A stretch of DNA of 41,924 nt from JBBIND01 sp037444075 (GTDB lineage Bacteria > Acidobacteriota > Terriglobia > Bryobacterales > Bryobacteraceae). Shown here one piece after another: positions 7,805-16,182 of this stretch; positions within the stretch are counted from its first letter, which is position 1, and each line of letters starts with the position of its first letter. The notes beneath the pieces are model-generated. The model worked only from the letters and a program-made list of their open reading frames with translations, ran no database searches and had not been told where the DNA came from. The translations under genes and the position numbers were made by a program. The DNA is taken from assembly GCA_037444075.1 (NCBI GenBank), contig JBBIND010000032.1, forward strand, positions 1 through 41,924. The letters run 5' to 3'.

Positions 7805-9043
7805 CTACTGTATCTTCTCGCTCGCCAGCACGCCGTCAGCAATCACACCGATGCAATGCGTGGTGTACTCGAACGGGTCTCCGTCGTAGAGCGCCAGGTC
7901 GGCGTCCTTACCCGCCTGCAGCGAGCCGACACGGTCGCTGATCCCCAGAATACGGGCGGCGCCAATGGTCACAGCGCTCAAGGCATCCTCGAAGGACAAG
8001 CCGTTAGCCGCGGCGATGGCAGCCTCAAAGAGCACCACGCGCGTCTTCGGCACGTAGCTTTCATAACTGCTTTGCAGGGCGAAGGGGATGCCCGCGTCGC
8101 GCAGTCTGGAGGCGGTTTCCAGGCTGAGGTTCTCGGTTTCTCCGCCTGCCCTGAACATGGTCGGATGAAGAATCACCGGGTAGCCTGCGGCCTTGATTTC
8201 CTCCGTCACCAGATATGCCTCGGCAACACCGTCCAATACCAGCTTGAGGTTGAATTCCTTACCGAAGCGGATAGCGGTCAGGATGTCCTGCGCGCGATGC
8301 GCGGTGATCAGAAGCGGTAACTCACTCTTCAGCACGCGAGCCAGAACCTCCATGCGCAGGTCGCGCGGCTGGTCCTTGGCAGCATCACCGGACGCGCGCT
8401 TGCGGTCATACTCCTGAGCCCTGATGAACTCGGCGCGCAACATGGCGATCATTTTGGCGCGAGTGCCGGGCGACTTGCCCTGCTCGGCTCGCCCGCCGTC
8501 GCCAATCGTCGCGGCGAGCATCGCCGATGGCTTCATGACGGCCCGCTGCAAACCCGGTCCGGCGGTCTTGACGATCATGGTTTGCCCCGAAATGAGGCTG
8601 CCCGGAGCATGACCGGTATGAATGGTGGTAATGCCGTAGTCCCGGAGATAACTCACCAGCGGTTCCCGTGAATTGTAGGCGTCCAGGGCGATCAGATCGG
8701 GTTGCACGGCGACGGTGCGCTCGATCTGATCCTGATCGTGAGCCTGGTTCAGGTACCCCGACAGACCCACCACGGTGCGGGCATCGATGAGTCCCGGGGT
8801 GACTACTTTGGCGCGCAGGAGCTTGTAGCCGTCAGGCACGCGCGTGGAGGATGCCGGACCGATTAGCTCAATCTTGCCGTCCCTCACCAGCACCACGCCA
8901 TCCTTTATCGGGGGACCGGCCATGGTGTGGACTGTTTCCCCTCGGACCGCGATTTGCGCCAGGGCGGCCGGCGCGCTGAGGATCACCGACAGACAGAAGC
9001 AAAAGACGAACACTTTCCGCATGGTCATCATCCTCATCTTCAT
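7805..9043 (-). CDS. Secreted amidohydrolase-like protein lacking metal ligands
   Basis: The 412-residue protein has a signal peptide (cleavage near ALAQ, residue 30) and the overall amidohydrolase layout, including the C-terminal motif GSLQAGKDADLALYDGDPFEY. The residues that bind metal in active members are missing. The usual HxH after GLID is replaced by ART (GLIDARTVVG, 88-90). The later histidines seen in its neighbour are replaced (LITAHRAQD, LVLDGVAEAY), and the HTDDG aspartate motif is replaced by LQSSYESYVP. It overlaps the intact paralogue upstream by four bases (ATGA) and shares its domain order, so it is probably a duplicated, catalytically inactive or altered partner. Internal ATGs at codons 3, 5, 6 and 8 leave the exact start open. 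Confidence 0.88.
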   Translation of the reverse strand: MKMRMMTMRKVFVFCFCLSVILSAPAALAQIAVRGETVHTMAGPPIKDGVVLVRDGKIELIGPASSTRVPDGYKLLRAKVVTPGLIDARTVVGLSGYLNQAHDQDQIERTVAVQPDLIALDAYNSREPLVSYLRDYGITTIHTGHAPGSLISGQTMIVKTAGPGLQRAVMKPSAMLAATIGDGGRAEQGKSPGTRAKMIAMLRAEFIRAQEYDRKRASGDAAKDQPRDLRMEVLARVLKSELPLLITAHRAQDILTAIRFGKEFNLKLVLDGVAEAYLVTEEIKAAGYPVILHPTMFRAGGETENLSLETASRLRDAGIPFALQSSYESYVPKTRVVLFEAAIAAANGLSFEDALSAVTIGAARILGISDRVGSLQAGKDADLALYDGDPFEYTTHCIGVIADGVLASEKIQ

Positions 9044-10344
9044 TCCCAGTCCTCGTGAGCGTGCATGATGGACGGCCCCTGATCATGACCCGCGCCGTAT
9101 CCGCCCACGGCGTAGAGCCGGTCCTTCGGGTCGGAGAGGTCGAACACTTTTCGCCCTTCCACCCAGGTCTCCAGGACCTTTGTGTAGACGCTCAGCGGAT
9201 CTCCGGAGAGAAGCACGAAATCCGCGTCCTTGCCCGGTTCAAGGGACCCGACGCGCTGCTCCAGACCCAGCATGGCGGCGTTGGCCAGGGTGAGTGCCTC
9301 GAGCGCCTTGCCGCGGCTCATGCCCGCGCGGACCGCCAGGGCCCCTGCTCGCAGGAAGAACCGGGAATCCGTTACTCCGTCATCCGTGTGAAAGCCCACC
9401 AGAGCGCCTGCTTTTTCGAGCGCCAGACCGTTGCCGAAGTGGATGTCTCTCATCTCCAGCTTGCCGCCGGGGCTATCCACCACAATGAGCGAGCACGGCG
9501 CTTTCGCACGGGCGATTTCATCCGCCACAATCCAGGCGTCGCTGACATGGTGCAGAACCACTTTGAAGCCGAACTCCTGCTGCATGCGCAGGACGGTGAG
9601 AATGTCGTCATGACGGTGGGTGTGGTGGTGCACGATGCGCGTGCCGTCCAGGGTCTCGGCCAGAATCTCCAACCCAAGGTCGCGCGGAGGGCGCTTGGAC
9701 AGATCATCTCCCGCCTGGCGTACTTTGCGGCGGTATTCATCCGCCTTCACGAACTGTTCACGGACAAGCGCAGCCGCCTTGGCACGCGTACCGGGAAACG
9801 GCGTGGCCCGCCGAGGGTTGGTCCCGTTGGCCATCTTCAGCCCCCCGGCGATACGGCCATCCGCGGTGCGCAGCAGGTAATCGTCGATGGAGTCTCCGCG
9901 GCGCAGCTTCAGGTAGAGCGACTGCCCGCTTACCAGATGGCCAGAACCCGGCATCACATGTACAGTCGTGATGCCGCCCGCCTGCGCCTTCCGGATGCGC
10001 GCGTCGCGGACGTTGATGGAGTCCAGGATGCGAGCCTCGGGCTGAATGGGTGAGCTCGAGTCGCCGCCATCGATTCCCCCGATGTGGCTGTGGCTGTCCA
10101 CCAGACCCGGCATGATCACCTTGCCTCGCGCGTCCACGCGCTGCGCTCCAGCCGGAATCTGCGTCGAGGAAGAAGGGCCGACCGCAAGGACCGTTGCCCC
10201 GCGTACAACGAGCGTGCCGTCCGGAATCTCCGGTCCTGAAATAGGGATAATCCGTGCGCCGGTGAAAGCGATAGCCGCTTCCTGCGCGCCCATGGAGAGG
10301 GCGCCTCCGGCGAGGATAAACATAGCGAGAATGATCCTGCTCAT
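9040..10344 (-). CDS. Secreted amidohydrolase with intact metal motifs
   Basis: This 434-residue protein of the imidazolonepropionase/prolidase-like amidohydrolase group has a signal peptide (about 1-20, LAMFILAGGALSMGAQ). The full set of metal-binding motifs is present: HSHIGG after GLVDS (85-87), IVHHHTHRHDD, VVLHHVSDAW and GFHTDDG with its Asp. The C-terminal GSLEPGKDADFVLLSGDPLSVYT motif follows. I chose the ATG at 10344 because it begins the signal peptide. An in-frame TTG 17 codons upstream would add a charged tail that spoils it. The gene overlaps the ligand-less paralogue by four bases, strongly suggesting coupled expression. The substrate is unknown; periplasmic dipeptides or cyclic amides are possible. 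Confidence 0.9.
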   Translation of the reverse strand: MSRIILAMFILAGGALSMGAQEAAIAFTGARIIPISGPEIPDGTLVVRGATVLAVGPSSSTQIPAGAQRVDARGKVIMPGLVDSHSHIGGIDGGDSSSPIQPEARILDSINVRDARIRKAQAGGITTVHVMPGSGHLVSGQSLYLKLRRGDSIDDYLLRTADGRIAGGLKMANGTNPRRATPFPGTRAKAAALVREQFVKADEYRRKVRQAGDDLSKRPPRDLGLEILAETLDGTRIVHHHTHRHDDILTVLRMQQEFGFKVVLHHVSDAWIVADEIARAKAPCSLIVVDSPGGKLEMRDIHFGNGLALEKAGALVGFHTDDGVTDSRFFLRAGALAVRAGMSRGKALEALTLANAAMLGLEQRVGSLEPGKDADFVLLSGDPLSVYTKVLETWVEGRKVFDLSDPKDRLYAVGGYGAGHDQGPSIMHAHEDWE

Positions 10345-10429
10345 GACGTTGCTGTGGAAACTCGAATTGTAGCCCCTCCGAAAGGGCCTGCTCAACTCAA
10401 ACGGCTCGCGAAGGCTCTGCCATAAGTGT

Positions 10430-12166
10430 TCAGGCTGAAACTTCGATCTTGACCTGCGTCATGTTGTATTCGAGTGCCTTCAGCTCTTCCCTGCTGGCCT
10501 CCAACCTGTCGCGCTCGCCTCGAACGAACCGTGTGTAAGGAGCCATGGCTTCGTCCAGCTTGAAAACGCTGCGGTCGATTTCGCGGTTGAATTGCCCGTT
10601 GAGGGAACTCATGAGTTGCTCCCGCAAGGCGGCTATTCTCTCGCGCAGCTCTTTCTTCGCTGTGCGGCGCTTCTGAGGGATGACGAAAAAGCCCAAAGCC
10701 GCCAGCAGCCCGGCAGCCAGCATCCCGGTGATGTCGGCGGCTGTCGTGCTGGCGAGCATCGAAACCGCCGCGCCCAGCCCGACCGCTCCCACTTCCATGA
10801 GCGCAGCCCCAGCCACGGCAGCCTGCACGGACTCCGCCATGCGGTTCGCCTCGGCTGACTTGTCATAATGCTCCAGCGTTTGCTGCGCAGCCCGGCCTAC
10901 GGTTTCGAGCAGGCGCACTCGGTCATAGTCAAATCCGCCCGCCATTTGACCCGCGACGCGCTCGCTATGCTCGGTGCGCCGCCGGGCCAGTTGATCCCGC
11001 ACGTTCTGCCACTGGCGAAGCTCGCTCGACACCATCCAGTCAATGATGTCCTCGACGCGCTTCTCAATCAGCGTAGGCGCGTCCCCGACGACCTTCTTTT
11101 CGAAATCGGCTTTGATCTTGGAACGGTTGATCAGGTCCAGAAAACGGGGCAAACGGATGGTGTCCTCAAAGAACTCTTCGCCGCGCGCCTCCAACTCGTG
11201 CAGCACGTTCTGTACGTCCGCCAACCGAAGGCGGAATCCACGCTGCATGTCATCCTTGTAGATGGCGAACTCATTCTGGATAGTCTCGATGGTCTCCAGG
11301 TCTTGCTTGAGTATCTCCAGGCGGCTGCTGATGACGCCATCGTAACGGTACACCAGGTGGAGCCCCACGCCCAAGGGATTGAGAATTTTGAGGCGGAAGC
11401 GCTCCTCTTCATCCAACTTGTTCTGTATGTACTCTTCCAGCGCATCGAACCGGCTTCGCGCCAGTTCGTCCTGCTGTCCGCGCTGCTTGGCATGAAACGC
11501 CACGCGGGCAGCTAGTGGAAAGATCTCCGGAACAACGCCTAGCAGTCTTTCGAAATTCTGGCCGACGAATGTCTCGATGCGGACCAGATCCTCGGGGCTT
11601 TCCAGGATGTCGATCTTGTTGATTACGACGACGATCTTCTTTCCCCATTCGCGGATCTTTTCGAGAAAGGCACGCTCGCTCTCGGTGAACGGGCGGTCCG
11701 CCGAAGTGACGAAGAACACCAGGTCCGCGCGCGGAACATACTCCTGCGTGATGGCTTCGTGCCTGCGCTCAATGGCGTTCGTGCCGGGCGTGTCCACGAT
11801 GTGGATGTCTTTTAGCAGGGGCACCGGCGCCGTGATGAGGTCCACGGAACCATTGACAGAGGTGCGTTCGAACTGCTCGCCGTGCCTGAGCACCTGGATG
11901 CGCGTGGTCGTGGGAGTTACACCCTCCTCCAGTATTCGCTCTCCGGCCAAGGCATTCACGAAGGCGCTCTTGCCGGCATTGAACTCGCCCACCACCACCA
12001 GCAGAAACAGATCTTCGAGCTGGCGTATGGAATCCCGTACCCTGGTTTCGTCTTCCGGCGAGACCTCCAGCCGCACCAGAGCGGCACGCACGTCGCCAAG
12101 CAGGTCACGCACCTGATTTACTAGCTTTTCCCGCTGTGGGCCGAGCAAGTTACGAATGGCAGGCAT
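10430..12166 (-). CDS. Bacterial dynamin-like GTPase
   Basis: The 578-residue protein has an N-terminal helix, then a complete dynamin-type GTPase domain: P-loop GEFNAGKS (60-67), switch I threonines in TPTTTR (84-89), DTPGT (125-129) and NKID (183-186). A long helical stalk-like region follows (about 200-440). Next is a hydrophobic paired segment (about 450-510, GALMEVGAVGLGAAVSM and GMLAAGLLAALGFFVIP) that could insert into the membrane, then a basic patch QKRRTAKK and a final coiled coil. Bacterial dynamin-like proteins bind and remodel membranes, and several work as pairs. Only one is present here. It lies just upstream of the amidohydrolase pair on the same strand, but no functional link is evident. 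Confidence 0.9.
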   Translation of the reverse strand: MPAIRNLLGPQREKLVNQVRDLLGDVRAALVRLEVSPEDETRVRDSIRQLEDLFLLVVVGEFNAGKSAFVNALAGERILEEGVTPTTTRIQVLRHGEQFERTSVNGSVDLITAPVPLLKDIHIVDTPGTNAIERRHEAITQEYVPRADLVFFVTSADRPFTESERAFLEKIREWGKKIVVVINKIDILESPEDLVRIETFVGQNFERLLGVVPEIFPLAARVAFHAKQRGQQDELARSRFDALEEYIQNKLDEEERFRLKILNPLGVGLHLVYRYDGVISSRLEILKQDLETIETIQNEFAIYKDDMQRGFRLRLADVQNVLHELEARGEEFFEDTIRLPRFLDLINRSKIKADFEKKVVGDAPTLIEKRVEDIIDWMVSSELRQWQNVRDQLARRRTEHSERVAGQMAGGFDYDRVRLLETVGRAAQQTLEHYDKSAEANRMAESVQAAVAGAALMEVGAVGLGAAVSMLASTTAADITGMLAAGLLAALGFFVIPQKRRTAKKELRERIAALREQLMSSLNGQFNREIDRSVFKLDEAMAPYTRFVRGERDRLEASREELKALEYNMTQVKIEVSA

Positions 12167-12204
12167 TCAAAGCTTAAGATAGCACGCAGCCCCGGGAGAC
12201 AGCC

Positions 12205-12828
12205 TCACCGGCTTCGTTTCAGGGACTTCACGTATTGGGGATAGTTGCGGTACACCATGATGTGGAAGGTCGGCTGCTGATTCTCTTCCACGGCATAGAG
12301 ATAGCCGCGCTGTTTGAGGCTCGCCAGTACGCCGCGCATCCACTCCTGCTCCGCTGCGCTCATCGTGGCTTTGGAAATGTCTAACGTAGCGCCCGTCAGG
12401 TGCGAAGAGCGTCTGGGTCCGTGCGCATCGGCGGCATTCCCATTCCGCTCCCCGAGAGCGTTCTGCAAGCCAACCGTCCGCACCAGGCTGGTGACGCGCA
12501 ACTTCCGCCCGAATCGCGCGTAATACTGCTGGCTGAGCCGGTCCAGAAACAGCTTGCTCCAGGGCCGCAAGTAACTGTAAGAGGAAGGTATTTCCTTGAG
12601 ATAGTAGTGCCGCGCCTGCGCCGGGACAGGCACCAGCAGCCCCGCCTTGGCGAAGCGGCGCACCATGGCCACATCCCTCATGCGGGACAGATCATCGCTG
12701 TCCGCGCGCCGGTTCTGGGTCACCTGAGATTGCTGCGTCGCTCGCAGGGCCGTTGCGCCGGCCTCTCCCGCGGCCAGGAGGCCAAGTCCCGCTGCCAGAC
12801 ACCAGCGGCACGGCCGCACAAGATCCAT
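12205..12828 (-). CDS. DUF5715-like secreted protein with M15-peptidase-type motif
   Basis: The 207-residue product (ATG at 12828) has a signal peptide (about 1-26). The C-terminal half carries SSHLTGATLDIS (141-152), which fits the SxHxxGxxxD zinc motif of M15 D,D-peptidases (H143, D150). A later EENQQPTFHIMV (181-192) can supply a catalytic Glu and the second zinc His (H189). TSLVRTVGLQ (113-122) sits where the substrate arginine loop lies in that fold. Activity on peptidoglycan or D-Ala-D-Ala peptides is inferred, not shown. It follows the transglycosylase gene on the same strand, which supports a cell-wall role. A longer in-frame start 20 codons upstream would place charged residues before the signal peptide and is less likely. 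Confidence 0.8.
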   Translation of the reverse strand: MDLVRPCRWCLAAGLGLLAAGEAGATALRATQQSQVTQNRRADSDDLSRMRDVAMVRRFAKAGLLVPVPAQARHYYLKEIPSSYSYLRPWSKLFLDRLSQQYYARFGRKLRVTSLVRTVGLQNALGERNGNAADAHGPRRSSHLTGATLDISKATMSAAEQEWMRGVLASLKQRGYLYAVEENQQPTFHIMVYRNYPQYVKSLKRSR

Positions 12829-12879
12829 GTCAACAGAGTAACAGAGCTTCCCTGATGAGCCAAGCTTTTTTCGCAGTGC

Positions 12880-12909
12880 CCGGAACAATACTGGTACAAG
12901 TTGTTCCGG
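12880..12909. repeat. Perfect 9-bp inverted repeat between mtgA and the DUF5715 gene
   Basis: CCGGAACAA (12880-12888) and TTGTTCCGG (12901-12909) form a perfect inverted repeat with a 12-base spacer. It lies 52 bases upstream of the DUF5715 gene start and 28 bases beyond the mtgA stop. Neither side has a clear T-tract, so it could be an operator, an mRNA hairpin or a weak terminator. Confidence 0.5.
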
Positions 12910-12936
12910 CGAATTCGGGACTCTGCCGGCGGTCTG

Positions 12937-13626
12937 CTACCAGCCCATCCGCTCCATTCGCGACAGAATCTCCGCGCTGTAATTGTCCATCCGCGCGGGC
13001 TTCCGCCGCAGCGGCGCGGGCAGGATGGCGGCTAACCTTGCGCCCTGTTCCCTGCCGATGCCCGCCGCGGAAACACCGTACCAAAAGCGAGCCGCTTCCT
13101 CCGCGCCGTAGACGCCTGGACCCCATTCGACCACGTTCAAGTACAGTTCCAGGATGCGCTCCTTGCCGAGCAGCACATCGGCAACCGGAGCCAGCACCAC
13201 TTCAACCGGCTTCCGCACCAAAGTCCCGCGCGTGCCGAAGTAGAGGTTCTTGATGAGTTGTTGCGTGATGGTGGATGCGCCGCGCATGCCGCCTCGGCGC
13301 CGCTCCTTGGCAATGGCGCTTTCAACCTCCTCCCAGTCGATGCCGTGGTGCTGGTAGAAGCGGCTGTCTTCGGCTGCCACCACCGCCCGCCGGAAGTGCG
13401 GGGAAATCTGGCGCATCGGCACCAACGTGAACCTCTTGCGGTAGGCCCCCTCGGAAAACCAGCTCTCCAGCCGCCGCTGAGCGTGCAGCGCCGTGAATGG
13501 CGGGTCAATCCAGCGCAGCGCGAACAGGCTCGCCGAAAAGGCCGCAAACAGAGCGGCCAGGCCGAGGAGCAGCCCTACGAGCAGACGTCTTCCCCTGCTA
13601 GCCTTTCTGGGGCGTTTGGCCGGCAC
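12937..13626 (-). CDS. mtgA: Monofunctional peptidoglycan transglycosylase (GT51)
   Basis: The 229-residue protein polymerises lipid II into glycan strands at the periplasmic face of the inner membrane. A basic N-terminus and one membrane segment (about 13-38) precede the GT51 domain. The hallmark motifs are the catalytic Glu in AAEDSRFYQHHG (E86), the GASTITQQLIKNLYF motif (117-131) and ERILELYLN (157-164). There is no transpeptidase domain, and the length fits MtgA. The start appears to be a GTG with a GAGGAA just upstream. The DUF5715/M15-like gene follows on the same strand, so the two may form a small cell-wall unit. Confidence 0.93.
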   Translation of the reverse strand: MPAKRPRKASRGRRLLVGLLLGLAALFAAFSASLFALRWIDPPFTALHAQRRLESWFSEGAYRKRFTLVPMRQISPHFRRAVVAAEDSRFYQHHGIDWEEVESAIAKERRRGGMRGASTITQQLIKNLYFGTRGTLVRKPVEVVLAPVADVLLGKERILELYLNVVEWGPGVYGAEEAARFWYGVSAAGIGREQGARLAAILPAPLRRKPARMDNYSAEILSRMERMGW

Positions 13627-13747
13627 TTCCTCAGCCTAGCAGCCGGCGCCGCCCGCAGCCCGGCTGTCAGCCTATTCCCGAAGGATGCGGCCAGGTGCAC
13701 GACACAGAAGCCCGGGTTCAAGTACCATGGATTGTGTTGAGACGACT

Positions 13748-14509
13748 ATGAGCAAGCCAAATTTCTTCACGCTTCGAATGATGGTCCCGGCAGCCGCCGT
13801 CATCTGCCTGTTGTTGGCCGGCTGCGCCAAGCAACCGGAACCGGCGAAGGAAGCGGCTCAGGAACGAGCAGCGGAACCGGCTCCGGCGCCTCCGCCGCCT
13901 CCCGTGGAGGAAGCGCCCGCCAAGCCACCGGAACCCGAACCCAAGAAGGAGACCCCTCGCATGAGTTTATTGAACCCCGGCGCCTTAAAGGACAAGGCCC
14001 CGGCCAGCTTCAAGGTACGCGCCACAACCAGTGTTGGAGACTTCGTCATCCAGGTGACGCGCGGCTGGGCGCCCGTGGGCGCCGACCGTTTCTACACGCT
14101 GGTGAAGTACGGTTTCTATAACGAGGCTCGGTTCTTCCGCGTAGTGCCCAACTTTGTGGTGCAATTCGGACTCCCCGCCGACCCGGCGGTGGCACGCGCC
14201 TGGTCCACGGCGACCTTGCGCGATGACCCGGTCACCCAAAGCAACCGTAAAGGCACTCTGGTGTTCGCCACCGCGGGCCTGAACACGCGCACGACGCAAC
14301 TGTTCATCAACCTGAAGGACAATGCGTTCCTGGATTCTCAGGGCTTCTCCCCGTTCGGTGAAGTGGTTGAGGGTATGGAAGTGGTGGAGGCCATCTTCAG
14401 CGGTTATGGCGAGGCGCCGGACCAGGGCGCTATCACCAATCAGGGGAACGCCTATCTGAAATCCCGCTTCCCCAAGCTGGACTTCATCAAGACGGCCGTC
14501 GTCGAATAG
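13748..14509 (+). CDS. Cyclophilin-type peptidyl-prolyl isomerase lipoprotein
   Basis: The product (253 residues from the ATG at 13748) begins with a lipoprotein signal ending LLLAGC. A Pro/Glu/Ala-rich linker of about 50 residues follows, as is common for proteins that span space from a membrane anchor. The cyclophilin domain has the expected order: GDFVIQVTRGWAPVGADRF, YNEARFFRVVPNFVVQFG, KGTLVFATAG, TTQLFINLKDN and FGEVVEGMEVVEAI. It is predicted to speed proline isomerisation during folding of exported proteins. Upstream in-frame starts at 13685 and 13727 exist, but 13748 (MSKPNFF) gives the best signal peptide. The gene ends just before a bidirectional hairpin. Confidence 0.9.
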   Translation: MSKPNFFTLRMMVPAAAVICLLLAGCAKQPEPAKEAAQERAAEPAPAPPPPPVEEAPAKPPEPEPKKETPRMSLLNPGALKDKAPASFKVRATTSVGDFVIQVTRGWAPVGADRFYTLVKYGFYNEARFFRVVPNFVVQFGLPADPAVARAWSTATLRDDPVTQSNRKGTLVFATAGLNTRTTQLFINLKDNAFLDSQGFSPFGEVVEGMEVVEAIFSGYGEAPDQGAITNQGNAYLKSRFPKLDFIKTAVVE

Positions 14510-14530
14510 CACGGCCACAGGCCGTTCAAT

Positions 14531-14580
14531 GCGGGATTTTGAGAACGCGCTTCAGCGGTTCTCAAAGTCCCGCTTTCTCT
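14531..14580. terminator. Bidirectional terminator hairpin between the PPIase and glycosylase genes
   Basis: The arms at 14531-14546 (GCGGGATTTTGAGAAC) and 14558-14573 pair along 16 positions with a single G-U wobble, around an 11-base loop, and TTTCTCTT follows on the plus strand. It lies 21 bases after the PPIase stop. The 3' arm runs into the last codons of the convergent glycosylase gene, so the same hairpin can stop both transcripts. Confidence 0.75.
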
Positions 14581-15167
14581 TCCAGGCTGCGCCACAAATA
14601 CCAGCAGGCTACCGAAGCGTATGGCCGCCAAACGCGGGCGTGTTGTTGGATCTCCGCAGGTTGAGGGAGTTCTTCCAGCGCATAGGCCTTCTGGTAGGCC
14701 ACTCGTATCCCCAGGTCACCAGTGGCCAGCACATCCGGCCGTTGCAGAGCGAACATCAGGAACATATGCACGGTCCAGGGACCTATGCCTTTGACCTGCG
14801 TCAGCAACCGCATCACTTCCTCGTCGGGCATCCCGTGCAGCGCGTCGAAGTCCACCTCACCGGAGAGCGTTTTCTCAGCCAGGTCAAGAATGTAGGCGGA
14901 TTTCTGCCGGGAAAGGCCCAATCCGCGCAGCTTCTCCGCGCCCAGCCGCAGCACATCCTCGGCGTTCAGCCGGCCGTTGCCCGCCATGTCGCTCAGGCGC
15001 TTGTACATCGTGGCCGCCACACGCCCGCTAAGCTGCTGAGAAACGATGCACTGCACGAGCGTGGCGAAGTCCGCCGCCTGGTACTCAATCTTGTAAGGTC
15101 CGATCTGCTCGATCAGGCCGCGCATGACGGGGTCCGCTTCTTTCAGGTGGTTAAGGGCTCGGCGCAT
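14562..15167 (-). CDS. AlkA-like DNA-3-methyladenine glycosylase (HhH-GPD)
   Basis: This 201-residue base-excision repair enzyme removes alkylated purines from DNA. It has the conserved IVSQQLSGRVA segment (41-51), the helix-hairpin-helix LTQVKGIGPWT (122-132) and the catalytic Asp in ATGDLGIRV (D151). It lacks the N-terminal AlkA TBP-like domain and the C-terminal Cys cluster of endonuclease III and MutY, so it is the short AlkA/MagI-type form. The 5' end faces the VWFA gene divergently, with 49 bases between the starts. Confidence 0.9.
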   Translation of the reverse strand: MRRALNHLKEADPVMRGLIEQIGPYKIEYQAADFATLVQCIVSQQLSGRVAATMYKRLSDMAGNGRLNAEDVLRLGAEKLRGLGLSRQKSAYILDLAEKTLSGEVDFDALHGMPDEEVMRLLTQVKGIGPWTVHMFLMFALQRPDVLATGDLGIRVAYQKAYALEELPQPAEIQQHARVWRPYASVACWYLWRSLEEKAGL

Positions 15168-15216
15168 GGAACACTTTGGCTTTCAAACGCATCTATCTAT
15201 AGGACATTGTAAAGCC

Positions 15217-16182
15217 ATGCGGACACTTGCCCTCATGATAGCCGCCATTCTATGGCTGACGGCCCTGCCCGCTCAACAGCCTGTGCAGGAGCCCAGCGAG
15301 GTAATCCGTGTGGACGTGGACGTAGTGAACGTCCTGGTTTCGGTGCGGGACAAGAAGGGCCGCATCATGAGCAACCTGAACCAGGATGACTTCCTCATTT
15401 ATGAGGACGGCAAACAGCAGCAGATACGCTACTTCGCCCGGGAAACGGACCTGCCCCTTACCATGGGACTGCTGGTGGACGTCAGCAAGAGCCAGGAGAA
15501 CCTCATCGAGATACAGCGCCGGGCTGCCCGCAGGTTCTTCTCCGAGGTGCTGCGCCCAAAAGACCTGGCCTTTCTGCTGAGTTTCGGAGCCGAAGCGGAG
15601 TTGCTGCAGGACCTGACCGGCTCGGTCAGGACGCTTCAGACGGCTTTAGACCGCCTGCGCCTGAATGCCGCAGTGGGCGGCGTTTTGCCCAGCCCCGTGC
15701 CGACGGCCAACAAGCCGCGCGGCACCATCCTCTTTGATGCTGTCTACCTGGCCGCCGAGGAGATTCTCCGGCGCGAGGTTGGCCGCAAAGCAGCCGTGCT
15801 GATTACCGACGGCGTGGACGTGGGCAGCCGCGTGAACAGGGACACTGCCGTAGAGTCCGCGCACAAATCGGACACCATCCTCTACAGCATCTATTACGTT
15901 GACCGCTCGGCCTATGGCTTTTACGGCGTCAGCGATTCCGACCTCAAAAAGATGTCTGAGGAGACCGGAGGACGCGTGTTCAAGGTTGACCGGAAGAATC
16001 CGCTCGAGAAAATCTTCACGGACCTTCAGGAAGAACTGCGCAATCAGTACGCCATCGGCTACACGCCTACCAACGCGGCCACAGACGGTTCATTTCGGCG
16101 CATCGAGGTGCGCACTCAGCGCCGCGACCTGAAGGTTCAGGCACGGAAGGGTTACTACGCCATCAGGCGGGGACCTTCCTAA
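15217..16182 (+). CDS. Secreted VWFA-related domain protein (Acidobacteria type)
   Basis: From the ATG at 15217 the product has 321 residues, with a signal peptide (about 1-20). A short beta-rich N-terminal segment carries VVNVLVSVRDKKGR and the motif NLNQDDFLIYEDGKQQQI, followed by a von Willebrand factor A domain. The metal-binding MIDAS motif DVSKS is at 88-92, and ITDGVDVGS marks a later strand. The order matches TIGR03436, a family greatly expanded in Acidobacteria whose role is unknown, probably protein binding outside the cytoplasm. The 3' end overlaps that of the convergent rfbD-like gene by four bases. Longer starts at 15124 or 15166 would destroy the signal peptide. Confidence 0.9.
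   Translation: MRTLALMIAAILWLTALPAQQPVQEPSEVIRVDVDVVNVLVSVRDKKGRIMSNLNQDDFLIYEDGKQQQIRYFARETDLPLTMGLLVDVSKSQENLIEIQRRAARRFFSEVLRPKDLAFLLSFGAEAELLQDLTGSVRTLQTALDRLRLNAAVGGVLPSPVPTANKPRGTILFDAVYLAAEEILRREVGRKAAVLITDGVDVGSRVNRDTAVESAHKSDTILYSIYYVDRSAYGFYGVSDSDLKKMSEETGGRVFKVDRKNPLEKIFTDLQEELRNQYAIGYTPTNAATDGSFRRIEVRTQRRDLKVQARKGYYAIRRGPS

Noticed and set aside
9055..10053. 332-codon plus-strand open frame opposite the amidohydrolase gene
   Set aside because: The minus-strand gene has complete amidohydrolase motifs; the plus-strand translation has no recognisable domain.
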